Shown: positions 26,505-39,346 of the stretch, piece after piece
Layout of the letters: each line of letters opens with the position of its first letter
Position numbering within the stretch: the first letter of the stretch is position 1
From: Ulota crispa
Lineage: Eukaryota; Streptophyta; Bryopsida; Orthotrichales; Orthotrichaceae
Length of the DNA: 64,000 bases
Assembly: GCA_963920765.1 (NCBI GenBank)
Contig: OY987249.1
Coordinates: 19,874,483 to 19,938,482, forward strand
Direction of reading: 5' to 3'
Made by a program: the position numbers and the translations under genes
Notes under the pieces: generated by a model
The model's input: the letters and a program-made list of their open reading frames with translations, nothing else
Told to the model about the DNA's origin: nothing
The model's database searches: none

Positions 26505-27003
26505 TGCCGGAGGAACTAGCGAGCGAGCAAGCAAGCGAGCAAGAAATGAGAGCGGACTAAGTTAACGCCCACACGCACCACAGGCACCACCAAGGGCAGC
26601 ACGGAGGAGCAACAACAGCGTCGCCGGCGTGCCCAGAGCTCCCTCGCACCAGCACGACATCAAAGCAGCAGGCGCCTGAATGGCTTCCCAAGATAAGACG
26701 GATAAGGCCACCCTCCATGCCCGCCCTGGTACCCGGCCCTCCCCTACCCGCCTCCATATCCCCCTCCTACCCGCTCCCCCCGTTATGCCCACCACACGCC
26801 CTGTAAAGTCCGCCAACATCTCCTTTTCACAGCCGTCGGGCTTTCGGACAGGTCCGTTTAACCCTTAAACGTCCCCAACGCCCTCTGTGGCCGTATGTCC
26901 ATCGTATACTAATCTGGCAAAATGCATTGTTCAGCAATTTGGTTGTGAGGGTATTTTCAAAAAATACAATCATTATAGCTCAGCTCCCAAGGGTCGTTCA
27001 GGG
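26505..27003. promoter_or_regulatory. Upstream region of TIC100
   Basis: The first ~350 bp upstream of the TIC100 start are GC-rich and include GAGCAAGCAAGCGAGCAAG just before the start codon. GC falls at about 26880. A TTTAACCCTTAAACG motif at about 26848-26862 resembles the terminal motif of the nearby MITE families and may be a solitary end. No TATA box could be assigned. Confidence 0.35.
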
Positions 27004-27376
27004 GTTAAACACCAAAGGGGACATTTTTGTCCTCTAATCATAAAAATGCACTTTGTAGGACAGAAAAAGTTGTTTTTCACTTGAATTTACTTAGAAGTGA
27101 TCATATTTACATAGATACATGGTGCATCATAGAAGATAAAACCCAACCTCACTAAATGTACTTATTGGTACCCCAAATGTGAGAAGATTCAAAGACATAG
27201 TGCAAGATATTATGTTGTCTTGCTTGCAATTTTTATGAAGTTAGCATGCAATGCTAACTTTTGTAACTTTTAGAAACAATATCATAACGGGTAGGCACTT
27301 GCCATATCACTAAAGAGCACAAATAACTACTACAAAGGGGTAATTAGGGTAACCAGCCGAGCATTCAAGGGTTAAG
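27004..27376. mobile_element. MITE-like element, TTAACCCCTAAACACC family, copy 2
   Basis: About 373 bp aligned end to end with 6481-6868. It starts GGTTAAACACCAAAGGGGACA and ends GCATTCAAGGGTTAAGG. It lies roughly 500 bp upstream of the TIC100 start codon. No coding capacity. Confidence 0.7.
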
Positions 27377-30300
27377 GAGTGTCAATGATTTTACCCCTCT
27401 AAAAATCATGTGGTAATATATGAGCACCTATAATTGTCACTTGTTGCAACTTTGTAAAACTTATTGGAATTGCCTACAATAATTGGTGTATTCAAATTTC
27501 AAAAAATCAAGTCAAAAGACTTTCCATGCTTCTTGCAGAAACTTACTTGTACACCATTTCTATTTTCTAGTTTTATTGTATTTCAACACACTTCCATGCA
27601 TGCCTTTATAATTCCTTTGTTTTTAACAATTATTTAATTCTAAGGCAACACAGAAGTTACACCAAGAAGTACAATAGCATGTATTTTTAGCTAAATAGAA
27701 AAGAGATTAGCTAAAGTAGAATGAGAGAGTGTTGCAAAAATGAAATGATATCCCCTATCAAAACTCAATAGAATAGAATACCAAGAATAAAATCACCAAT
27801 GTATAATTGAACATCTATAATACTAAGTGAGAGCACTCACTCCATGCCCTTTTTTAGAATTTTCTAGAACTCTTAAACTATGGAAGATCAACAGTCCTTG
27901 GAAAACCTCATGTCAAGGTTGTTGAGCTTCTTTTAAACAAACCGTTGAGCTTCTTTATACAAATCCTGAGCTTCCTTCATACATCTATCTATCTATACTA
28001 CCAAATGGGAGGATTTCTCTGCGTGCGCCCTTTTCTAGAACCTTATAGATTTTTTTTATTGTAAGTTGAAGCAACAAAAGAAGCTCAAGATAGAGAACAC
28101 CAAGTGCCCTACAATCATGTCCATTTCCAAGATTTTGTAAAACTTTTTGGTGGAAGTTGAAACAATAAAAGATGCCCCAAATATAGAGCACCAAACGCCC
28201 TCCAACCATGTGCTAGAAATCAATAAAATGCCCAGGGCCTCCTAGCAAAACATAAAAGAGTAACATTGTGTTGAAAGCAATTGGTATTGTTGGTTTCAGA
28301 AAAGAACCAAAATGATGGTGCATGTGGATTAGATTCTACACCAATTGTGAGAGATTGATTTTTATATTTGTATAGTACATCAAGAGTAGGTTCTAGACCA
28401 ATTGGTTTGTGAGATGTCAATTTTTTGAAAAGTTGAATGTTGCATTACTCATACATGTTCTACTCATGCAAAGCAACACGCCTATATACTAGTATCACAT
28501 ATCAAAGAGAGTACAAATAGCACACTATAGGATGAATTTTTATAATGACTTATGTTCAAAGATTTCTTTCAATGTAACAATTTGTTATTCCTTTCCTAAC
28601 AATGGTTACATTTTTTATATATAGAGTATCAATTATGGAATTTCATATTGTATTATATCACACATGAGGAAATACCTTTGTTTGGGTGTCAAAATGTATT
28701 ACAAGATATTTTTTGTGATATGTGGCTTAGACTTTTCCAATAATTTAAAAAAATTCCAATTAAAGTGTAATTTAGCAAACTAGTATACTTTCTTTTGCAA
28801 TCAAAGAAAAAATCTATTGATGAGAATTTCCAAGAATCCCAAAAATTGCTTTGATATTAACTTACTTAAGTTAAATTGAATTCTTTTTGTCAAGAGTTAT
28901 TGAATAACAACCAATCCTTATTTGTAGCACCACCTACAAAGTTTTAAAAAATTGATAATGTGCAAGTTGGTCTTCAATTGTACTTTTAATAAACCATTAT
29001 ATTGCATTATTTGGCATATATCAAGTATTAAGAGGAATCTTAATTCCCTCTATGTGTCTAATGTCTATTGCGTGAATTAACAAGAACTCCTTATAAAACC
29101 ATTAGATTTATGATCATGGAGTTTGCTTGATTTAGATAAAACCAATTAAGTTTTCTCAAAACATTCAATCAAGTGGATCAAATCAGCATAAACCTATGCA
29201 TTTGGGATGTGCTTGCTTGGGTTGTGTTTTTTTCTTCTTAAAGTAAACTCCGTGTTCTACAAAAATCCAAACCATTAGATAGAGAATTTGAAATTTGAAG
29301 TGCATTATTGCAACTTGCAGAACTTTTTGAAACTGAGATCCAATTGACACATTAATGAGTGTATTGTTTTAACTTGAAGATAGCCTTCAATTGCACCATG
29401 TGGGAGTGACAAAGAGATCAACTTCCATTATAATAAAATTTGCAGCTTATAAGGTGCTTCCAACTTGTTTGGTTTTAAGAACTTCAATAGCATATTTTAG
29501 CTTTAAAAGACCATTCATTCTTTTGCTTTAATTACAAGGTGAGTGCTTATGTGCTTTTTAGCCTTTTCTTGTGGAATATTATTTATCTTAGGCACTTGAC
29601 TAAATTAATCAAATTTTCAATCTCAATCTAATTGACACATAGATAATAACAAATTATTTGTATGTGCCATTTAAACAAACAAAAAAACCTCAAGAAATGG
29701 TGTAACCAACTAAAGGTCCAAAAAAAATGTAGATCCACACTTTGCAATGTTACCAAAAACATTGAGAATCTTGTTCAAATTCATGCTCCGAGTGCACACT
29801 TTATAACACTTGGTTACTTATTAAGATTGGATTCAAACAACCTCCAATGAGCAAAACAACCTAGCAACTTTGTAATTTTTGGTGAATTTTGGTAGGATTT
29901 CTTACTACTTTCTTGTAGGACATATAATAAGGTCTTGGAGGTAGAATTGGTTTGACTAAGCTTATTTCAAGAGGAAAATAGTAGTAGATGCTTTCCATCA
30001 TTTTATAAAAAATATGAATATGAGAGAGATTGCAAAATATATTGATTCTTCATTGCATAATGAATAAAGTACAAAAGAAACATACCAGTACCCTTGAATT
30101 GTCAAAACAAAGTAGCAAGCATAGTAATCATCATTTTCATATAACCGTAGAGAATGACATGCCTTAGGCATGTTCATTGTTAGAGGGCTAAAATGGAAAA
30201 TTGAGAAAGAAAGCTATTGAAAGTGGACATGGAAGTAGAATTTTGTGACATCACATTGGAAAATTCTTTGCAAAATGTTGAATTGAAGGCATGCAAAAAT

Positions 30301-31082
30301 GTCAAAGTTGTGTTTGTCATATAATAATGCGTAATAGAAATTACATTTCCCTCTATTCATTAATAATAGATTGCAAAGAATTGGAAGAAGATAGCATTTA
30401 GAAACAATAAAAAAAGAAATATTGTTGATGCCAATGGGAGGACTTCATGATGGGTTAGTCACAAAGATAGCCTTTTTAATTGTGTTGTGAAGCACATAGC
30501 AAATTATGGTGGAGAGTTTGTGATGATATGAAGTTGCATGACAACAAAAGGCCTATGTGATTTATCTCAAGTAAAAGGGTATATAGCTTGTATGTGCTAT
30601 ATTACACTCTTACTACAAGATTTATAGGTGAGTTTGAAAAACTAGGATACTTTGATCCCAATAAAGTCATTTTTAACATGATAATGTCATTATGCATAAA
30701 GCAAAGATTATTTAAAAATGGTGTTTAGAACAAGCATTCACCATTTTAGAGTGGCTAATCCAATTTCCAAACCTCAATTTAGTTAGATATACTTAAACTA
30801 TTGACAAACTTTGTTGATTTCATAAAAGATCTCCAAATAATCTTCTTCAATCATGGACCTTTGAGTAGATTCATTGTACCATCATTGCAAACGAGTGTGA
30901 GTGATTGTGGCTTAGCATGCCAAAGTAAATTGTCACAATTTTGACCCCTTATGGCAAGTGGGCACAATCTTGAGTACTTTGTACACACAATCTCAAAATT
31001 GAATTATAGTCCACTTTAACATTATGTATTTTGACATTTTGATGGCAATTGACTCTTGAGGTTGCGTGCACATTATGATTTT
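27377..31082. other. AT-rich intergenic DNA, nothing firmly recognised
   Basis: At about 27840-28040 a CCCTTTT.TAGAA motif recurs with neighbouring sequence, a small internal duplication. A run TCTATCTATACTACC near 27985 looks like a Helitron 5' start but no convincing 3' hairpin was found. No credible coding sequence. Confidence 0.4.
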
Positions 31083-31397
31083 GGGAAAATTTCATGGATA
31101 CACTTTAAGTTTGCGATATTTGCATAGATATTATTGTTTTTCAAAAATTGCACAAATGCCCTTGGACCATAACTTTTAGGCATCTATATGCTGTGCTTGT
31201 ACTTCTTTTATGACCAATGATGAAGAAGGGATGTAATGAAACAAAAAAGAAGCAATATGTGCACAAAGGAAGAAGGGAAGTGGCATGCATATCAAAGCAA
31301 ATGCTTGAAAATTTTGGTCCAAGGATACTATTTTGTGCAATTTTTGAAAAAGTAGGGCAAATATTGCAAACTTCAGGGGTATCCATAAAATTTTCTC
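31083..31397. mobile_element. Foldback MITE-like element with GAAAATTTCATGGATAC ends
   Basis: The left arm GAAAATTTCATGGATAC...AAGTTTGCGATATTTGC...TTTTTCAAAAATTGCACAAA pairs with the right arm read in reverse: GAAAATTTTATGGATACCCC, AAGTTTGCAATATTTGC, TTTTTCAAAAATTGCACAAA, then CCTTGGACCA in both arms. The arms are about 85 bp and the total about 315 bp. The open frames inside (79-97 codons, both strands) are by-products of this symmetry. Confidence 0.7.
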
Positions 31398-31842
31398 TAC
31401 AACTTTTATCATCAAAATTTGCTATGTTGGCCATTCATACGCGCAACATTGTTAGTTGAAAGGTAATATGCTCATATTCTGCTCAAGCTCTAAAACTGCT
31501 CACCTTACCAAATGTATTTTGCTGGTACATGTTGTTTATCACAGCCTTTCAACAATACAAGTGGTGTACATTTGAGGAGGTGGGCACTTTTAGAGACTTA
31601 TGGCCTTTTCCACTTCAAAATTTTATAACTATTTCCACAAAGCTCCAAAAACTATGAAACAACCTGGGTTAGATGTCAATTATTCTTGTCTTTCTAGGAA
31701 AATTTACTAAAAAATAGTTCAAGAAGTTTCACCTCCCCAAAATCCAATATCAGTCCTTGGATGGATGGTTTATGAGCACACTACCTTAGGTTCTTTTGTT
31801 TTGGTTTTGTTGAGGTCCTTGTAAGCTTAATTGCTTGTAAGT

Positions 31843-32030
31843 TTAACCTTAAAGGACAATAGGGCATAAAATATATGATGCCATATAAGTGGTATTTGCT
31901 ATTAATAAGAAGTTTTAATTTGGGATCTCAAGTAATTTACTACAACCGTTTTGATATATTCTCCAACTTCTTTATTGAATGCAATAAAGATATGAATCTA
32001 TTCCAAGTACAAGAAAAACACTTAGTATTC
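31843..32030. repeat. Dispersed repeat copy immediately upstream of the TruB gene
   Basis: TTTAACCTTAAAGGA...TTTGCTA..AA.AAG..TTTAATTTGGGATCT...CTTCTTT.TTGA...AATG.AATAAAG.T.TG...CCAA.TACAAGAAAAA.ACTT matches 43204-43410 in the same orientation. The copy ends only about 130 bp before the TruB start codon, so it probably provides part of the proximal promoter. Confidence 0.55.
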
Positions 32031-32158
32031 TACTAGTCGCAGCTGCACGCTCCGTCTGGCTAACTTTCTCTGTTCCAGGGCCTTCTTCGTCATCTTGTTT
32101 CGTCCAACTCTCCACATCAGTGGCTTGGTTTAGGGTTTAGGGCCCGACCTGAGCTGCC

Positions 32159-35100
32159 ATGGCAGTGCTTCCTTGCGCCATGGCTCTGGCCCAGCATCGC
32201 CGGCTCCTCTGCACCCCTCTGCCCTCCCTTCTCTCCTCGTCCTCGTCCTCTGCCTCTGCCTCTGCCTCTGCCCTTCGCATTGGTCCCCGTGCCCTCGCCC
32301 TCCGTGTCTCTGGATCTTCCTGCCCTCGACCCCTTCACACCCCCCTCCCCCGCCTTGCTGCTCCCAGCTTGCTCCACCATCATTCTGTCCCTCCCAAGGC
32401 TACCAGCCATTCCGCCGCCTCCGTTGCTCCCGACGACGGTGACACGAATTCTCATGAGCCATCTTCTCTCCCGTTCAGCCGAGCATCCCCTATCCCTCGT
32501 CAGCAGACGAGTTACCCTCGGCGGAGCAAACTGCGTGATCAGCCACAGGATATTAACAATGCCGACAAGAGGAGGTATCTTCTCGATGTCATGGCCATTT
32601 ACAATCAAGGTCGTCCGACTCCTGTGCCTGCTGAATCCATCAACACAGCTGGCCATGAGGAGGTTCAGGTCTTCGAGGAGTGGGAGTCGATGAAGCTCGA
32701 GGAAAAAGGTTCGAGTGCCGAACCCGTCATGCAGGAGGTGCGAGCGTCATTGACTCAGAGGTTGACAAATGCTCCTCCACCGGAACTATGGCCTGCAAGG
32801 TCTCCAAGCCTGGAATTACCTACGGCGACGGATCCTTTGGCTGCGGTAGCCGTACGACCAGTCATTGTCAAGCGGCGGACCAAAGTTCCCGAGGACTGGG
32901 ATGGCCCTGGAGGCACCGTTGTGCTCATTGACAAGCCCCAAGGTGACGTGGAGGGACATCTCTCTGCTTCGCGTCCTTGATACATTAATGATGGTAGCTC
33001 CTTACAATTCGGGTTGGCAGGTGTTTAGGTGACTGAACATCACCATTTTGATGGGCTTGCTTGCAGGATGGAGCTCTTTTGCAGTATGTGGTAAGCTACG
33101 TCACATGCTTGGGGTCAAGAAGGTTTGAGAGCTCTGACCTTTATTCTTGACAACTCTCAATAGCTGTGACTCAGTGAACATCTGCTATGTAGATTACAGA
33201 TTACTGCAGGTTTCAGGAGAGATTGCAGTGTAAAAGTAATATTGTTCAAAGGCGATTGCTTGCTTCATCCTAGTTGGAAATTGCTAGGCATAATTTTTCA
33301 CTGTGCGTTGTGGGATATGACATTCCTAGTATTGGGAATCTGCTGCTGTGATCATCTGCAGCAGCAGCAGCATGTTGACCTGTAATCTTTGAGTCTTTTG
33401 GATTGCGAACCTTTTGACCGTAGTCTGACGAGGCGGTTGTACTTTGTTTTCGTTTTTTGCAGGTTGGTCACGCCGGCACGCTGGATCCCTTGTCAACAGG
33501 TCTTCTTATCGTTTGCGTGGGCAAGGCTACTAAACTCGCTGACAGGTTGGACATGCTTCTAAATATCTTGCCCTTCCCCTTATATATAAGGATCAGATGA
33601 AACTTCTGATCCACGAGCAGTTCGTTGTGGATTCGTTTATCATATGATCCTTGTTTTCAGAAGTGCACATAGCAATAGAACAGCAAACACCAAATACTAT
33701 TCAAGTTGCTTGAGCACGTGGTCCTTGTGTCGACGAAGTCTTCCGTAGTTTTCTTTGTTTTTGATTATTTTAAGGTTTGTGCTTTCTGATTACTGATTCA
33801 ATCGTAAATTTTTCTTGTCAACTTTTCATTTACCAAGTTGTATGCTCTCAAGTTTACTGCAAGTTGAAGGGACATCATAATGTACTAGAACATGTCCTGA
33901 TTCTTACTGCCTTAGCGGATGTTGTGGTCCAGCTACCAGGCTATGACTAAGGTTTACAGTGGAACAATGCGCATTGGTGAGACGACACCGTCCCTGGATG
34001 CTGGCACACCGGTTTGTTGCTTTCCTGTGTGATGGTTACCAAAGTATGGTCTCATGATGAATTATCTGTCTATTGTCAGGTATAATGATAACTGCTCTGG
34101 CTTTGGCAAGTGCTGAATTTTTCAAAAGATAAAATTAGTTTGTGTTATGCAGGTTAGTGAAAATTTGCCTTGGGAGCATATTCAAGAACAGGATATGCGG
34201 AATGCAGTGGATAAATCATTTCTTGGAGACATTTTGCAGGTCCCGCCTATGTATTCGGCTATTAAGGTTTGTATTACGCACCAAAAATTGCGCATTTCAT
34301 TATATTTCCGTCTTGAAGTCTATTAGCATGCACTGTTAAGTGAATACTTTACACTGGTGCATTGGCATCATTGCACTTTTAACCTTAAGCATTCTCAACA
34401 AGCGGCCTGATCGTAAGTTTACAGGTGAAAGGAGAAAGACTTTATATGAAAGCCAGACGTGGAGAGGAGATCGTCGTGCCACCGCGGACTGTTAAAGTAT
34501 ATGATTTTCAGTTGAAGCGCAGTTCACAGAACAGGTTGGTTACACCCTTCCTTTACGTCCAAAACTCCTCTTAATTTTTTGATCCCCAACTGGTATCTGT
34601 TTTTGGTGTTGTGTTCAGTACATCCTTGAATTGTGTTCTTTGCGAGCCATTGAAGTTTTCATATTACCTTTTTTCAGGCAAGAATGGGATTTTTATATTG
34701 TATGTTCTAAAGGAACTTACATCCGCTCCTTATGTGCTGATGTTGCGCTATCACTCGGCAGGTAATGTCACGGAGATGCCTTGGAAATGAGTTCTTATGT
34801 GTTTAATGTTTTACTCCCTCACAGGGATGTATAGTTATTGGAACTTGGAGTGTCAATGGAGTGGTAGCTTCGTATGTGTCAATATAGCCTTTTTTGCTGA
34901 AAGATTTTTGTAATAGCAGTTTAACGTAAGATTGTGTTCACGAAATATTTGCTTAATAGAGATTAGGTTGAAAATTTGAGGTTAATTGAAGCATTCCCAG
35001 TTTGAGTACTAACTTGTGCTGGCATAACATGTTCTTTACAAACACTAATGACATGTACAGTACATGCATCCAATGATGACTTTCTGTTGTTTCAGCTGTG

Positions 35101-35478
35101 CATATCTCACTGCTCTGCGACGAGAAAAAATAGGTATGCAGTTGCCCTAAACTGAGTTTCAGTTTTGTGGCTGTCTTTTCACTAGGTCGAATTATTAGTT
35201 TTTCTGTATGTCATGTTTCACCGAGCAACTCTACCTGAATGTGTGTGCACCCAAAGTTGCTGCCCCTGGCATATAGCATGAAAGGTCAAGTTTTAGTTCT
35301 CAAGAACATTGTGTACTAAAGTTGGGAGGCGACAGCGTTTTATTATAACTCAATTGTGAGCATTGCTGATCCTAATGTGCTGGTTCTGATTGTTGCAGGG
35401 AGTTTAAGTGTACAGGATGCGTGGCCCATCGGAGAATTAGAGAGATGTTATAGGGAAGTACTGAAAGCTCCTTTTTAA
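32159..35478 (+). CDS. TruB-family tRNA pseudouridine-55 synthase, probably organelle-targeted
   Basis: Nine exons: 32159-32942, 33067-33122, 33463-33545, 33933-34011, 34153-34266, 34425-34534, 34678-34761, 35096-35133, 35399-35478. All are GT-AG and the frame closes at 475 aa. The enzyme converts U55 of the tRNA T-loop to pseudouridine. The core begins near residue 247 ([14 protein letters not shown]) and carries the catalytic motif [13 protein letters not shown], with the predicted nucleophile Asp about residue 288. It continues with the family blocks [26 protein letters not shown] and [19 protein letters not shown]. The first ~245 residues precede the core: the start is rich in Ala, Ser, Pro and Arg with few acids, consistent with a plastid or mitochondrial transit peptide, followed by a long linker not seen in bacterial TruB. 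The start is the first Met; a second lies 7 residues on. The 3' end runs into VHA-E in the same direction, about 1.2 kb away. Confidence 0.9.
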
Positions 35479-36641
35479 ACCTACAAAGCCCATACCGCCA
35501 CTCGATCGATGATGCTATCGTGTTCCTCGATCACAATGAAATGGAATTTTGTAGCAAACAGTTATCGCTATTGTAAGGATTCTTCAAATGGCTGAGGCGT
35601 GAAGATGATTTAGTCTCTAGAATCGATCTATGTCTATAGGCCAACCTCCTGTCAGAATTTGGATGTCATTTTCATGCACTTTCGTGTTGCGCCTCCTTTC
35701 AAAGCTGTGTCATGATTTATTCGGAATTGTTACCCTCTTATGACAGCTGCTGTATTCAACATGATATTGAAGTTGAATATGGTGTGAGAGATTTTTACAC
35801 CGCAATGTCAAATATACATTTGATGAAAATTTCTGTCGGAGTTTTGGCGCTGGTTGAGGCTTGAACATTTTAAATGTGGCCGTAGATAGAGCAAAATACC
35901 GCCAGAACTTTGTTATATTTCGGACGGTACGTGTTCCTATCGTATTCGAACGAATGAATACTGGTAATAAAAGGCTCTACACCTGCACATGTAGACAAGT
36001 GGTTTCCGTTATCCATTGCTTCTCACCTGTTCATCTACTGAACGCCTTGACCTTTCGAATCTGAGGAGCAGTATTATTGCTTGTTGAGTAATGTCGGGTT
36101 TGAGAAGGCAGTCATTCTGATCTTTGTAGAGGCAATTGCAGGGACGTGACATAACTTTGCTTCATTTCGTTTGTAAATCAAGTTAGTGACTGTGTACGAG
36201 AGGCGAGTGATTTGTTGATAAATGCAATGTCTCTTTCTTGTTGTAGACCCTTCATAGGACTCCTGAACTGGTTTTTGAGTTTCAAGGTTGTAATTATAGA
36301 TGGAATTTTCTGCCTCCTAAAGGCAAGCTTTGCTAGCCAGAGACAATAGAAGTGAAGTATGTACTTCTGCGAGTTCAAGAGATTTGAAGTATGTGAATGA
36401 TCATTACGTGCTTGCTGGTGATTTCTATGCATGAATGATCACTTTTATTGTGGTTTCGATGGGCGATGTTGCTGAAGGGCATGAGTGGCAGTGGTGTACT
36501 CATCCTAATGCTTAGATTGAGTAGAAGCACAATTAACTTCTATGCAGATTGACATGAGAACTGCAGCTCCGAAGCAGTCGAGGGCGTGAACACGAAGTTG
36601 GAGTGCCAAGGCATACGGTATCAAGGCAGGAGAAGATCAGA
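35479..36641 (+). other. Intergenic region between TruB and VHA-E
   Basis: Expected to hold the TruB 3' untranslated region and the VHA-E promoter and leader. Composition is intermediate, with no abrupt AT-rich block and no repeat that I could pair elsewhere. Short open frames show no family resemblance. Confidence 0.4.
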
Positions 36642-39346
36642 ATGAATGAGGCTGAGGTGAGCCGGCAGATTCAACAAATGGTTCAATTCATCCACCAAGA
36701 TGCTGAGGAAAAAGCTAATGAGATTGCGGTTGCCACCGAAGAGGTTTGTTTATCAACCTTGACCTTTACATCAGTTTACAGGGAACCTCCCTGTTTTGTA
36801 ATTCTGTACTCCGTTCTCTTTTGCATCTTTGGATCAGACGAGCCTGCATTGCTACCTTAACATTTGTGCGTTTCATGGCGATATATGCCACACGGTTCAA
36901 CGAACTTGGCGAAAATAGTGGACTCTACTCCGGGAGTGAAGTTTTCTGTTCGACGAGTTTGTTGAATCACGTATGACGCTGCTGTTGATATAATTTTTAA
37001 TACCAGGCTCAAGGGTACTGTTCTCCATTGATAATATAGTTTGACCATCCGTAGGTCTCTTGGAGTCGCTCCAAGTTTATAGTCCACGACATTATGTGCG
37101 CGAAACTAGGGGTTCCTTTTTCCTCCCTACAAATTTTGAATCCGGTCAGGTGAAACCAAAAAAAGCTTGACTCAAGGACCGAAAAAGTCTGGCTCTAAAG
37201 CCGAAGGAACTTCCACTTATAGGTTCAGTGACGTCTATCCTTTCGCTTTTTTGTAGAAATTGAAAAAGTACCCCAAATAGCGTCTAAATAAGCTTTGGAG
37301 CATGGTTACTTCTACTGTTATCAGAATATCTTTTTTTTTAAGGGTCTCGTTGATCAATGAAATGGGATTCCCACGAATTGTAGCATTAATCTTTGAATAC
37401 CATTTGAATAAATCAGGAATCTCACTAGAGGTGTACATAATTTCAATCCTAGCCTTTCATATACAGGCTGTATACATGTGAAGCAAGAAACTGTAAGTGT
37501 TATTGCTTTTGTGTGAGATTCGCAATTAAAAAGTGTAGTGAATCTACTCAAGAATCTTGGTGGATGTTAATTTTAAGCGTGTTCTGATCGACAAGAAAGT
37601 CCAGAACATTTTTGCTTCAACGCTTCCCTTTTTTGACGTTGATATTTTGACATGCAGAGTCATGTACTAGAATACTATTGACTAATAGACTACTATTTTT
37701 GCTGTGAGAAAGCTATTGAAGAATGCATTAATGATTCAGGAGTTCAACATAGATAAGCTGAAACTGGTGGAGGCAGAGAAGAGCAAAATCAATGCGGATT
37801 ATTTGCGCAAGGAGCGCCTCGTGACTCTTCGCCGAAAAATGTGAAGGACTTTTCTTTGATGTTTGCAAGCCCACCACTGCTTCGTATACTCTAGTGCATC
37901 GCATTGATTACGCCATGCTTTTAGTGGGATTTTCCACCTTAATCATTAGAACTCGTGAGAATGTTGAAACTTAGCTGAGGTTGACGTACGTAATCATGTG
38001 CTAATGCCTCATCCTCATTCGTTCTGCTGATATGTACTTTTGGATTTTTAGAGAGCTTTCAACGCAGTCGAATGCACAAAGGCTTCGATACCTACAGGCT
38101 CAAGATGACCTGCTCAGGCGGATGCGTGACGCAGCAGAGAGGCAGCTGGCCACCATTAGTAGCCAACAAGGGCCATATGCCAAGTTCCTTGAAGCCCTGA
38201 TCATCCAGGTATGGTGGCCCTCGCAAATCCCATGCCTCTGAACATAACTTTTGGGCAAAAGGGACGGGTTGGTTGCTAAGAAGACAGTGTCATTCACAAG
38301 TAGAAGCCTAATTGGAACAATTACTTGATGATAGTGATCTCTGTTTCATGCAGGCAGGTCGTGTGTGATGGCTCTCTGACTGGGCTGGCGGGTGACTTAG
38401 GGATTTCTCCGGCTGAGAGAGCCTGCCGTGCAAATTCGGTGCCGAAAGGAGGACCTGCACCTGGTGCAGGCGGTGGTGCAATCAGCTTGTGAAATATATG
38501 TCAGTAAGGTCAACGTGCCACTACCGAAAGTAACGGTGGACGAGAAGGTGTTCCTGCCTGGACCCCCGCAACCAGGAGTGTACGGCTCCACTTGGTACTA
38601 TCAAACCGTGATACTCTCGCTCTCTCTCTCTTTGCAGAAAATGAAACGAGAAGGAATGAAAAACGGTGACGGAGAGCCAGAGATTTTGGACGGAACTTGA
38701 GTAACTGACGTGGCCTGGGTGTGCATGGAATTGTGTCTGTAGTCTGGGCGGGCTTGTCTTGGCGACGAAAGACGGCCGTATTGTTCTGGACAACACGCTC
38801 GATGCTCGCATCCAGATTGTGCTCAAGCAGCAACTACCCGAGGTCAAAGTTCTTCGTCCCAACCCTCCCTCCCTCTCAAATTGTACCCTCTCAAATTGTA
38901 GATCGGCACACCGGCTGTACAGAATAGTAAAGCTGGGGCTGTTCCTGCTACTGTTACGGCAGAGCTTATTTTAGTGCAGTATCGGTGTCATCGAGATTAG
39001 TCGTGCACTCGTGCTCAATCCACCAGGATGTTGCTTGTCTCAGTTGCACAGAACTGCCATTCTGCCTCGTCAAGCGGCTGATCTGTTGCTGCAGCAGCAA
39101 CAGCGGCCCATTTGTTGACGTTTCCTTTTGGATGTGCAGATCCGAAAGCGCTTACTTGCCTTCAAGCCAGGTCAAGCCTGCTGCTTTGGGGCCGAGTCCT
39201 CGCCGACTTCCCCCAACGCCGGCAGAATCTTGGACTCTTCTTCAGCCTCTTACAATAAGAACTCCGACCTACCTCAAACCTCCAACAAGTATCCCGAACA
39301 GCCTTTAATGTACAAGTGTCCTGAGCCACCTCCTCAAGATTGCTAA
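36642..39346 (+). CDS. VHA-E: V-type H+-ATPase subunit E with a C-terminal extension
   Basis: Six exons: 36642-36743, 37740-37840, 38052-38208, 38401-38594, 38743-38842, 39140-39346. All are GT-AG and the frame closes at 286 aa. Subunit E forms a peripheral stalk of the vacuolar proton pump, linking the V1 head to the membrane sector. Family landmarks: MNEAEVSRQIQQMVQFI at the start, EFNIDKLKLVEAEKSKI, LRYLQAQDDLL, FLRLREPAVQIRCRKEDL, GGLVLATKDGRIVLDNTLDARI and LPEIRKRL near the end. Plant subunit E normally stops a few residues after this last motif (about 225-240 aa). Here the frame stays open for about 60 more residues rich in Ser, Pro and Cys, ending PEPPPQDC. Either the tail is real or a short 3' intron has been missed. 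Intron 1 is about 1 kb, the longest in this gene. Confidence 0.9.

Noticed and set aside
27985..28495. Possible plus-strand Helitron starting TCTATCTATACTACC and ending near ACTAG at 28490
   Set aside because: The only hairpin before the CTAG has a very long loop, and no similarity to the array family was seen.
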